Assembly: GCA_950295325.1 (NCBI GenBank)
Contig: OX485806.1
Span: 16,060,001 to 16,120,000 of the forward strand
DNA: 60,000 bases
DNA from: Polytrichum commune
Lineage: Eukaryota > Streptophyta > Polytrichopsida > Polytrichales > Polytrichaceae
Direction: 5' to 3'
Positions 50,881-60,000 of this stretch are shown one piece after another; the first letter of the stretch is position 1; every line of letters begins with the position of its first letter. The notes below the pieces were generated by a model. The model was not told the DNA's origin. It searched no databases and worked only from the letters and a program-made list of their open reading frames with translations. The position numbers and the translations under genes are program-made.

Positions 50881-52709
50881 CTTCCTAAGTGTCTGAGTTC
50901 CCCCCCTCTCTTCTTCCTCCTACTTCTCCTTTCTATTGTTCTCCTTTCTACAGCTAAGCTGCCTGTGCTGCTTCTGCTTCTTCTCCTTCTTCTTCTTCTT
51001 CTTCCGTCTGCTGAGTGTTCGATATTCTCCGCCAAAGCTGCTATTCCTACTGGGGAAACACTCTCGGGCGACTTGGGCTGGAAATCCTGCGGAAGTGCTG
51101 CAACAATCCTTGCCTCTCCCCCGATGATAATGATCCACTCCGGCTCTCCTTCCCACAGGTCGGTCTATTATTGCAAGCCCTTCCAAGAGGGTGGTCCGTA
51201 TGTTCGACGATGGATGGATGTCGTCCTCCCTCCGTTGGTGGGTGGGCAGGATGGATGGACGAGCAGGTGGGCCCCAGCTGACACAGCCCCAGGCTTTGCT
51301 GGGAGGCAAGGCAGGGACAGTAAGTTACTAGTAAGCCCGGAGCCTTACCTTTCGGGTTACGGGTGGCGTTGTTGTTGTTGTAAGTCCCTGCCAGTCTCCG
51401 CGAAGTGGACTCCCTTCTCGCCCCTCTGCCACTCGGGTCGGCTATCAAACCTACGGACGCGATCGATCGACGGACGGACGGACGCGATCGACAGACCAGA
51501 CGGATGGATGAACAAACGGACGAACGGACGACAACGAGGGATGGATGAACAGTGGTCGCCGATGAGAAAGTGGTGATGGATGATGCGTTGGCAAGGGCCC
51601 TTTTGTAATGCCCGACAAGGAACTCGGATCGGGGGAGGGGGTGGGCCCAGTATGTCGACGACCCAGCCCATACCGGCGGATGACTAGTGCGATTCAATTT
51701 CTTAAATACATACCCAGCCCTGGGTACGGGGGCAACCTGCCCTCCCTCCCTCCCTCCCATCCCTTGTGTGTTTTTCCGCGAGTTTTCTACCCCAAGCATG
51801 GAAGTTGTTGATAATGCGAGCCCTTTTGTCCCATCCCTTTGTTGCCCCCCCCCCCCCACACACACACACCCCTTGATGCAAGAAAAAGAAAGGGGGCATC
51901 GCCCGCTACATGTTTTAATACGATACTTGGGTGGGTGGGTGGATGCCGTTATGTTTGGAAATCGTGTGGGTGGGGGGGGGTCGAATTACATAGCTTGCAT
52001 TTATTTACTTAGGTGGTGCTTGCCTAATCGTCTCGTTTAACCTAGCATGCTCGGGGAGGCTACCTATGTGTATGCTACGCTCTACTCCTACGAGTTATTA
52101 ATGACGAGGAGCCGATGTGTCGGCTATGAGCCCACATGGCCCCCATGACATCCCCCCATATCTTGCACGTTGTCTAGTGCTTGTGACAATATGTCGATTG
52201 GAGAAAAAGTCCTTGATATATCTACACATCGTCTCCATTGGTGAGCTTGTGATATTGAAACTCGAGTGCCATATGTTGAGGTTGTGTGTGTGTGTGTGGG
52301 GTTTTTTTTCCCCTTTCGATGATATGCATGGGGAGGGGTTGTGGACATCTTTCCTACTTCACATCACGCGCATTCTTTGTCACCAAAAAGCATGTAAAAT
52401 GTGTATTGACGGTTCTCCGCAATGACAAAGAGCGAGTTCAATACAAGGACGCCCCCACGTACCGAAAGTAGTAGTGGCATTGAAACGTTCGCCTGGGAAG
52501 GTGTTTGGACTAACCATCGCTAATTAGGATAGTTGTTACGTAGCGAGTGGGGTACACATGGCCGGACGTGAAGTCAAACCAACGACTCCTTTAGCCAAAA
52601 GTGGGGTTTAGTACGTAGGGGTAGTGGGTAATAACAACAACATACACTTTGTCGAACTAGAAACCACCTTTTATAATCCCCCCAACAAATACTCCTCGTT
52701 TGCATAATC
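50881..52709. other. Intergenic, GC- and repeat-rich; distal promoter side of Aux/IAA
   Basis: (CTT)n near 50972-51005, GGACGGAC repeats near 51470-51485 and 51490-51545, poly-C then (CA)n near 51846-51868, poly-G near 51970, (GT)n near 52286. Open frames up to 272 codons exist on both strands at 50875-51865. They overlap one another, are low complexity and show no domain. Confidence 0.45.
51612..52123. promoter_or_regulatory. Two TGTCGG-type auxin-response-element cores upstream of Aux/IAA
   Basis: TGTCGG, a high-affinity ARF site, occurs at 52118-52123 (plus) inside the small palindrome AGCCGA-TGTG-TCGGCT. It also occurs as its complement CCGACA at 51612-51617. They lie about 1.7 and 2.2 kb upstream of the Aux/IAA start. 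Auxin-inducible feedback on Aux/IAA genes is well known, but six-base matches occur by chance, so this is only suggestive. Confidence 0.2.
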
Positions 52710-53010
52710 GAGACAACTATACTGAATATGATGTTTACTGTTTGTTTGCTCGCTTGCTTATATTCAATGTTGTTACCACCCTATCATGCTCAATGCTACA
52801 ATTCGTGTTAGAAAAAATATGTTTGAATCCTTCTTTTGTTGTTGGTTTTCATGTTTCGTGTCCTAACCAACACTAAATTCAAACACGAAACTTCCACACG
52901 TTGTTACCATAGTCGATGTCTATAGTGTTTGAGTGGATGCGTTCATGTTTAGTGTATCAAACACTAACTAAATATCCTAGTTAGTGTACTGCTGCCACTC
53001 CCAAAAGAAA
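52710..53010 (+). repeat. Dispersed repeat family G
   Basis: 'attcaatgttgttaccaccc', 'catgtttagtgtatcaaaca' and 'ctaaatatcctagttagtgt' match, in order or inverse, sequence at 56640-56975 and inside the TIR element at 1198-2331. It is non-coding. Confidence 0.6.
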
Positions 53011-53130
53011 GAACGGTCGTTTGAGCGACCACACTAACTTAATAATGGAAGAGAGGATTGGGGGTATGACTCGCACAACAAAGGACAAGGAGAACGAGTA
53101 AAGATTCTAGCATCACAATGAATATTGGGG

Positions 53131-53146
53131 AGGGGGGGGGGGGGAA
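53131..53146. repeat. Poly-G tract
   Basis: An almost uninterrupted G run in otherwise unremarkable intergenic sequence (53011-53710), which also has (GT)n/(GA)n near 53489-53517. No gene is seen there. Confidence 0.75.
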
Positions 53147-53487
53147 TTGGTGCCCCTTTTGCATGACAAAATGATTTGCAAGCAGCGTGCCAACAACACC
53201 CACTTTCAAGTGGGGCTCCGATGCAATGAAAGGGAAGAGTTTCCACGCACTTTAACACTTCTTGAACGCCACCGTGTTCCCATTTGCAAGATGTTTTGCA
53301 ATGACCTAGCTAGCTAGGCACGGGCAAGGCAAGGGGAGAGAGAGAGAGGAGCCGGAATGTGAGCATGAAAATACCTCACATTCCCCCAAATGCATGGTCC
53401 ACCCGTGCTCAAAGAAGACTTAAACAAAGGGCCTTTTGATACTAATGTTGGTATCATCCGAAACCCTCCTAAAAAGGAGAGTAGTAG

Positions 53488-53518
<31 letters not shown>

Positions 53519-53713
53519 CGAGGGGCCCCTCCCAAGTGATCGATGCGTTTCATTCCCCCAAGCTCGGCAGTACTTTTACTTCACACGATGGGCCCGATTG
53601 CCATTACCTTGGAGGAAACGGGCTCCAGGACCGAGTGAAAGTGATTTCGTTGGTTCCCTTAGTTAGTTACGCATCGCGGCACATGTGACAATGGTGTGTT
53701 GTTTTTAAGCCAC

Positions 53714-53911
53714 GTCCCACACTTACTGGGATGGGGGTGGGGTGGGGGTATAGTCAGTCATTGGATGGCTCTCATCGGTATGGGCAACTTTTTCGCTTGC
53801 TTTTAAGCACCACATGGGTGGAACTTCAATTCGTTACATCCAGTCGCGGGTTGAGACTACCCGTACTGGTGGGAGCCGTTCATTGGCTATATCTGCCAGT
53901 AAGTGTGGGAC
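53714..53911. mobile_element. Foldback MITE, about 198 bp
   Basis: The 16-bp ends GTCCCACACTTACTGG and CCAGTAAGTGTGGGAC are perfect inverted repeats. Weaker pairing continues inward ('tcattggatggctctcatcg' against the inverse of 'gagccgttcattgg'). The interior is non-coding. Confidence 0.75.
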
Positions 53912-55639
53912 ATGACATTAGTTCAGTGTCCAATAGTCGGGGCTTTCTACGAAAAGTTAACTAAGGGAGAAGAGAATAGAAAGAGAATGTGGGGGAGGCT
54001 AGTGGTGGATATTGGGTGTGGTATTTTAGGGGCAGGGGTTGAATTGAATGGGGCTAGCCCACTTTGGGGAAGGGGGGGGGGAGCACTAAGTTACATACAT
54101 GCAACTATTCCATCTATCATTCCAACATACAACTGCAAGCAACGTAGGGTAGAAGGCCTCGTCCATCCAACCCATGTATGGGTTGGGGCAAGGTTGGATG
54201 AACTCATCCATCCGTCTATCCGTCTAAAGCAAGGCATGGGCATCATATATGTATATAGAGAGAGAGATGTATACTCCCGTGTATGGATGACTTGAGGACA
54301 CTATGTCCGTGACCGGGTGAAGATGAGATCTCTCTTATCATCATTGAATCTAGAAGAAAGCTACATTGCCATGATGGGATGACAAACATGATCTATCATT
54401 CCAACACACAACAAGGAGCATCCACCCGAGTTATGAGTGTGTTGCACCCGTATTTCATCCATCCAAGTGTTGGAGAGTGAGAAGTCTATCGTATGCTCTA
54501 ACTTCTTACCCCCTTGAAGGTCCGAGAGGCTCGTTATGGGTCCCAAGATGTCGCGCACAAAAGCGAGGTTTAGGGTTAGTCCTCGACATTTCCCACTCAA
54601 GAATGTCAAAAGTGACCTATCTATCAACATTCACTCTATTCATCAACTTCAATCATATCGTATGTATTCCTATACGCATCCACAAATTGCACATTAATTG
54701 TCGCCCATTCACTTGCATTTGTTTGTCATTCCATCCAAATGGGCGGGACCGTTATAATGTGAGTATGAGGAGAACACAATAGTGGGTTTTATTTCAATTT
54801 TTTTCTCTTCAAAATCATCAATGGAAACAAGACCTTAAATACCATAGCATGTGCTCATGTTGCTCCATCATCCATGCAACAAGGAGACGAGGATGATTGT
54901 ATGTCGTGATGTTTCATCGTTAGAGAATGTGAAGGTTGCCTATGGCATTGTCCAATTGATATGGAAGGTGAGCTAGTGCAGATGTTGTTTTGGGTTACTT
55001 GAACACTTAGTATTTTTAATAGTGTGTAGTTGGGTGTCGATACAAAAAAGCACCAATGCCATAAAGACACGTGTTAAAAGAAAGTGGGCTACGTGTTCCC
55101 AAGTGTTATTTATGACTCTATATGTACTCAATAGTCAACACAATCGGGGGATTGTATGTGTTCTTTGAAGGAACAATTGTCACATATGCACTTCATACAA
55201 CCATAGCTTAATTAGGGGAAGGTCCGGTTTGCAACCCAATGTTTGTTGATGTTACAACTTTCGCTCATGCAACACAAACTTCAAGACGCGCAATGTGATG
55301 AATAGAAGGTGGGGTGACCAAGAAAACTAACTAAATAAACACTCACCCACATACATTTATGATAATTCTACATTCATCCACAAATGGTCAGATAGGAGTG
55401 CTACCTAGGAAGTTTGATTCACATTCATCCATAACTTCATCCAAAGGCAAGCAAGTCGATCTAGGTAGGGCAACACAAATTTGAAGACATAAGTTATGTT
55501 AATCGTATCTTAATTAGAAGACGTCCGATTTGAATCCGGTTGTTGTTGATGTTTCACTACAATTTTCCTAATGCAACACAAATTTGAAGACATAAGTTGA
55601 CTATGATAGAATAGAAGGTGGAACATTCAACATAATTGT
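53912..55639. other. Intergenic, nothing recognised
   Basis: A G run near 54071-54081 and (AG)n near 54258. The phrase 'aatttgaagacataagtt' with nearby 'gcaacacaa' occurs at about 55470 and 55569, a faint direct repeat. No gene is supported. Confidence 0.45.
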
Positions 55640-55810
55640 GTGTGTGTGTGTGGGTGGGGGGGGGCACCTACATGACCACTTAATAAGGAGTACATAAATC
55701 TTCACTCTAGATTAATGAATAACACATTCATACGAGCTCCAAAAATTATGAGGAAAAATGCCATGGCTTTGATGATTTGGATTCATAGCCTTCTCATAAG
55801 TACACTGAAT
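55640..55810 (-). repeat. Dispersed repeat family A, inverted partial copy
   Basis: Matches 14628-14800: a G run, then 'catgaccacttaataaggag', 'gagctccaaaaattatgagg' and 'gatttggatt'. It directly abuts a family F copy. Confidence 0.55.
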
Positions 55811-56165
55811 ATTGCATTTAGTGTCATACATTGTTTTATGTCATTGTGGTAACTTTTATAGGGACATTTCTCATGAACAAGTAGTATACAAGTATTGTCA
55901 TCCCAATTCATTCTTTAGTTCATCCAAATGAAAATCACCGGAACAAAGTGTGGTATATTATGCATCCTAACATTCTTGCAATGAAAATATTGTCATGGGC
56001 GACTGGAACTTGGATGAAAAACCACTACACATGTAACATTAATCGCAACATTGTGAACCTATAGTGCCCTAATCTCTTGACAAGGAATGACAACTAACGT
56101 TAGGTTTACATTTAGTGTCGGTGACACTATGCAACCGGTTCACAATCGGTATTGAGCACAGGGGT
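55811..56165 (-). repeat. Dispersed repeat family F, inverted copy
   Basis: The reverse complement of 16830-17105, including 'gaacttggatgaaaaaccac', 'acaaggaatgacaactaacg' and 'gtgtcggtgacactatgc'. Confidence 0.6.
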
Positions 56166-56385
56166 GGGAAAAATCCAACTTTTTTTTTCTCGGCCAATGC
56201 ATTGGGTTTTTGGTTTTACTGCAAAAAAACCCCAATTTATGTGAATAAAACTATGGTTTTATACCGGCTGCCGCCATATGTATTCCAATCGGCGGTTATC
56301 ATTAGAGGTGGAAATAACCCAACTTTTTCCGACCGATGCATTGGGTTTAGGGTTTAGAACCCAATAAAACCCAATAAAGTCGGAT
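56160..56385 (+). repeat. Direct repeat, about 146-bp period, ending in aacccaat-type motifs
   Basis: 'ggtggaaataacccaacttt' with 'gaccgatgcattgggttt' near 56306-56350 repeats, with changes, the text near 56162-56209. The second copy is followed by two 'aacccaataaa' strings that pair with 'attgggttt'. Confidence 0.7.
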
Positions 56386-56639
56386 TTTGTTGGACCTCAA
56401 ATGATTGGTTTAAAATTAGAATTAAAACTATGAAAACCCCAACTATAAAAAAAACCACATGGTGCCACCCTTGGTTGAGCAAGCCAAACCCTAATAAGAT
56501 CGGCGACACTCTAACACAAGATGTAGTGTAGTAATCGCACATTTTGTGTCCCACAAAAAAGTGGGCATGTGGGCAACAACAAAAATAAAAAATAAAAAAT
56601 CCACCCATGTACATCAACGCATTGGTTTCACCCAAATGC

Positions 56640-56975
56640 AAACTACACAAACTATGATATGTAGTGTTTGATACACTAAACACGAACGCATACACTAAAT
56701 ATCAACAACCCTACGAAAGCAAGTAACATAGACTGTAAACTCAAACACGGAATATCAACTAGGGTAATACATGGACGTTACATGTTTGAATTTAGTGTTA
56801 GTAAGGATATGAAAAACAAGGATATAATAAAGGAGGTGGCAGTAGGAAAGATAGCAGCACATTTATGTCCAACACTAATTGTCAAAGAATTGAAAATTAG
56901 TGCTGAACATATTAGGGTGGTAACAACACTGAATATAATCAAACGCTAAATATCATATTTTGTGTTGTAGTTCTA
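56640..56975 (-). repeat. Dispersed repeat family G, inverted copy
   Basis: 'gtgtttgatacactaaacac', 'attagggtggtaacaacact' and 'gaatataatcaaacgctaaa' are the reverse complement of 52710-53010 and of the interior of the TIR element near 1630-1700. Confidence 0.6.
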
Positions 56976-57065
56976 GGGAGGGAGGGAGGGAAATGGGCAG
57001 GGCAGGGCAGGGCAATTTGGACACAGATGGTTACCGAAGGGAAGGAAGGGGGGGGCTTCTGGGCA

Positions 57066-57440
57066 GCTCACTAAAAATAAAATAAAATAAAAACAACAAC
57101 AACAAATACAGGGACCCTCTGGCAACAACAACAACAACACCACCACCACCATGCATCATCATCATCATCATCATCCACCATGGTGGGGGGGGGGGGGGCT
57201 CCAGAAGAGTGCCTAGTTTCCAGGGCAGGGTTTTATTTTAATGTTGACGAAAACAAAAGCCTGAAACAAGAGCCCCCTTGTTCCTGCTCCGCCTCCGGTG
57301 GCCATGCCTACCCATCATTATACTACTACCTACCTACCTACCTAGCTCCCTACCAAGCATGCATTACTCCCCACATATATATATATACACACACACTACT
57401 ATGTCACACTCCTATTATTAATTAATTAATTAATTAGTAT
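57066..57440. repeat. Cluster of microsatellites
   Basis: In close order: (AAAAT)n, (CAA)n, (CAC)n, (CAT)n near 57151-57180, a G run of about 14 at 57184-57198, (CTAC)n, (AT)n/(AC)n and (ATTA)n near 57415-57437. No gene is seen between 56976 and 57833. Confidence 0.8.
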
Positions 57441-57833
57441 ATTGGTATATATGGTTAGTAAGTAGTAGGTAGTAAGATGTAGTGTGGTGCTGTGTCGTCC
57501 CTTTGCCCACTTTGTATAATATTCTGCCATGTCATGCATAATATTGTATGCACATATATAGTGGTGTGTAGGCCATGCATGCCAGGGAGCAGGAGGCCTT
57601 GCCTCCCTCCCCCCCTACTGGTCGGTCTATTATTGCCACGCCCTCTTGCTGGCTTCCTCGCCCGCCCTCCCTCCTAGCTAGCTACGTAGCCTGCCTATCA
57701 GGGTGGCTGCCTGGCTGATTATTAATAACGTCTATTCCTAGTATTTTTGTTTATTAAAAAAAGGTGTTTGGTGGATTGGATGGGCTTTGGATGAGGTTAG
57801 GATGAGGTTTGGGTGTGTATATATGAGAAGAAT

Positions 57834-57862
57834 GGGGGGAGGGGGGAGGGGGGAGGGGGGGG
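57834..57862 (+). other. Strong G-quadruplex-forming motif
   Basis: Four G blocks (6, 6, 6 and 8 G) are separated by single A residues. This is an ideal intramolecular quadruplex pattern with one-base loops. Confidence 0.8.
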
Positions 57863-58029
57863 AATTTGGGTGCATGATCCGGTCCACATCCATCCGAGTG
57901 TTTCGTTGTTCAATGTGTAACGGGTTATGTGTTGTGATGGCTTGGGTTTTCTTTTTATTGATGTTGGGTATATTCTGTGTGTTTTTGCGTTACAACGGTG
58001 GATAATTCACTATGTGTCTGACTTTTGAC

Positions 58030-58145
58030 CCAATGGATGATAGTGGGGAGGTGCCCGAACCGAACGGAGTGGTTGGCGGTTCGATTCCCAACCGTGATAT
58101 CGTCTCTCTTCTTGACGGGGAAAACTAGTCAGGTGGTCGAGCGCC
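58030..58145 (+). mobile_element. tRNA-like/SINE-like sequence, copy 2
   Basis: Shares 'ggaggtgccc', 'ggagtggttgg', the B-box GGTTCGATTCC and 'cttgacgggg' plus 'aaaactag' with 31845-31975. No convincing cloverleaf or acceptor stem can be drawn, so a functional tRNA is unlikely. Confidence 0.45.
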
Positions 58146-58218
58146 TCTTCTGTTCCAACACAAAAAAAAATGAAAAAAGGATGAGAGGTAACTTACTACC
58201 AATGAATAGGGCGAACTG

Positions 58219-58220
<2 letters not shown>

Positions 58221-58254
<34 letters not shown>
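58221..58254. repeat. (CT)17 microsatellite
   Basis: Perfect dinucleotide run. The sequence 58255-59300 contains no supported gene, though it may include the promoter or early exons of the gene at 59439. Confidence 0.9.
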
Positions 58255-58258
<4 letters not shown>

Positions 58259-59438
58259 ATCTTGCTCTTGTTTAAAGCCATATATTTTGTTTAAGCTTGT
58301 ATTCCTTTACTTTATACCTATCATGCACACATAAATAAAAAAGTAGTTACTGTATGGACTAAGTGTTCATAAGTATAGATGAATGATACAAGGTGACTAG
58401 GGTTAAGGATGTAGAACACATCCCTAACACGTGGTAAAATTAGGGTTGTACAGAACTTACCTTGGGTAAGATCTCCAATATAAACCCGTAAACCCTAAAA
58501 GAGGCTCTTTTTTACCATTCGCACAAGGGCTTGGTGAGGTAACTTGGAGCACACTTGCTGGGATACTAGATACGTGTGCTAAGTGAAGTAGAGGATACTT
58601 AGGCTATTCACAAAGGAGAGCATTCTACTTGTGGTGATACAATCATGGCTAAAGAACAGGTTTGAACACCCATTTGACATTTTGTAATGAGTGTTACTAC
58701 TAGCAATACTAATATGCATGTAATGTAAGTTTGATGTGTGTGACATGGATAACAACTGGGTCCTGCTGTTATTTACCTCGTGTACGTAACTAATCCTCAA
58801 TTATTTGTTGGTTGGTTGCATGGGCACAGGTGAGGCAGGCCCTTCACACTTACAATACTACGAAGTATTGTGAATATGACATTTTATGTATTCCTTTTGG
58901 TTGATACTACTAGGCATATCTCCTGGTATGTTTTCCATATATATAATAGTTAGGGTACATCCTTGTTGGAGCAATGCATGAAGAGAGGTAATTAGATCTA
59001 CAAAGGTATGATGGGGTCAGCCACAATTTGTTTTTGAGTACTTAGGAACTATGTATGAGTACTGAAACCCTAAGTATGATACAAATACTTATGAAAGTAC
59101 AGTATATCGCATTATTACATGTTTGTATTGTTTACATACAATTAGACATGGGCGTTTACAAAGAGCATTGAACATACTTAGCCTTAAAACGATATGATGA
59201 GAAGGTTTGATTTGAGGTAATGAGGGTTATGAAAAAGTTCCCACCCACCCACCCTTGCATTGCAATGAAGAAGACATTGAAGGATTAGGCCTCTGAAAAG
59301 AGGAAGTTCAAGCTTTGCAAAAAGCGTTGAAAAGTCAGCTCTCTCTGGATTATCCTTTAGTGGTGTGGAAACCACTACCTAGTCCTTCATATTCTTCTGA
59401 AGTTGCTTTACATGTTCTGTGGCTGACTAACGTCGCAG

Positions 59439-60000
59439 AACCATAACAAGGGACCGGCATGGAACAGCGAGCTCGTAGCAATGGGGTACGGCCCACCACT
59501 ACCGGCACCCATACCTGCGGTGCAAACCACTATATCTGCCATAGATTTACCCGAACTGCACAGATTTGTACAAGACAGTGACAATGCAGCACTTACAAAC
59601 GGCGAAGAAGAAGGTGGGCATACACCACTTCTCCTGGATCCACTTGACCTAGCATTGTGGACGTCACTATTTATTACTGCAACCACAGATCCAACCAAAA
59701 CCTTGGCCAACATCAAGTCTGCACAGACCAGACTAGGTGATTTACTGGTACAGGATGAAATCGAAGCTACAAAATCAATCGGGTTATGCTCGATGATTGA
59801 GGAAACCCTCAAGCTGGCCAATAAAGATGCGCTGGAAGCAAACTCGTCGCACACGGTAGTAGTAGCAACCAGCGATGGCAACGGAGCTAACAGCACCGTT
59901 CACCCATTACTGGCAAAACTGAAGATCTCCACCATGGAGATGGCTGCTCTAGAGGATTTCACCGAGGACATCAATTCTTCGCAGGCGGAGAAAGATAAGC
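59439..60000 (+). CDS. Unrecognised protein, partial, runs off the window
   Basis: A plus-strand frame is open from 59427 to the window end. The first methionine is at 59481 (MGYGPPLPAPIPAVQ). A possible acceptor, ctgactaac...gtcgcag, sits just before 59439, so this may be an internal exon starting NHNKGPAWNSEL. The visible ~187 residues have balanced composition. They include an acidic stretch (NGEEEGG), a hydrophobic segment LDPLDLALWTSLFITA, then a helix-prone charged region (IKSAQTRLGDLLVQDEIEA). I recognise no family. GC content is higher than in the flank, supporting coding. An antisense open frame (59408-59896, minus) is Ser/Ala/Val-rich and is probably the shadow. Just upstream, 59299-59448 is open in another plus frame (VQALQKALKSQLSLDYPLVV...), possibly an earlier exon. 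Confidence 0.5.

Noticed and set aside
50875-51865. Frames of 233 (plus) and 272 (minus) codons upstream of Aux/IAA
   Set aside because: They overlap each other on opposite strands, are low complexity (CTT, GGAC and GGGTGG repeats), and lack domains or splice support.
58060-58145. Functional tRNA gene
   Set aside because: A B-box-like string is present, but the T-arm does not pair canonically and no acceptor stem or anticodon arm could be drawn.
59408-59896. 162-codon minus-strand frame
   Set aside because: Antisense to a better-composed plus frame that continues to the window end; it is rich in Ser, Ala and Val as expected for a shadow.

Overview
This window looks like nuclear DNA of a land plant. 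The three recognisable genes are split by GT-AG introns, and one is an Aux/IAA auxin-response repressor, a plant family. Most of the rest is repeat-rich non-coding DNA with microsatellites and long G/C runs. Gene density is low, and the Aux/IAA protein is very long (600 residues as assembled). Both would fit a seedless lineage such as a moss or lycophyte, but that placement is inference. No bacterial operon, CRISPR array, rRNA gene or convincing functional tRNA was seen.

Layout. 1-10468: repeats, including two related TIR elements (1198-2331 and 4250-4815), a degenerate tandem array (about 3360-4170) and two copies of a hairpin-bearing repeat. 10469-13522 (minus): a complete 20S proteasome alpha-5 subunit gene, nine coding exons, 237 aa. 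13750-17110: intergenic repeats, including a near-perfect ~148-bp palindrome at 15379-15526. About 17110-28819 (plus): a WDR48/UAF1 homologue, 19 coding exons, 769 aa, probably preceded by a ~2.5-kb intron in the 5' leader. 28820-47403: about 18 kb of repeats, dominated by a large interrupted inverted repeat (41659-43598) and several tandem arrays. 47404-49937 (minus): an Aux/IAA gene, five coding exons, 600 aa, with domains I-IV present. 50000-59300: low-complexity DNA and repeats. 59439-60000 (plus): the start of an unrecognised gene that runs off the window.

Function. The three identified genes are not an operon or cluster. They share a loose theme of ubiquitin-dependent control. Alpha-5 is part of the 20S core. 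WDR48/UAF1 is a deubiquitinase cofactor. Aux/IAA proteins are degraded through their GWPP degron. This adjacency is most likely coincidental.

The main interest is in the non-coding DNA. At least seven dispersed repeat families recur in the window, several as foldback elements. One pair of TIR elements looks like a parent and its internally deleted, interior-inverted derivative. A piece of proteasome exon 7 is duplicated inside the preceding intron. All exon boundaries were placed by eye from conserved protein sequence and GT-AG sites.
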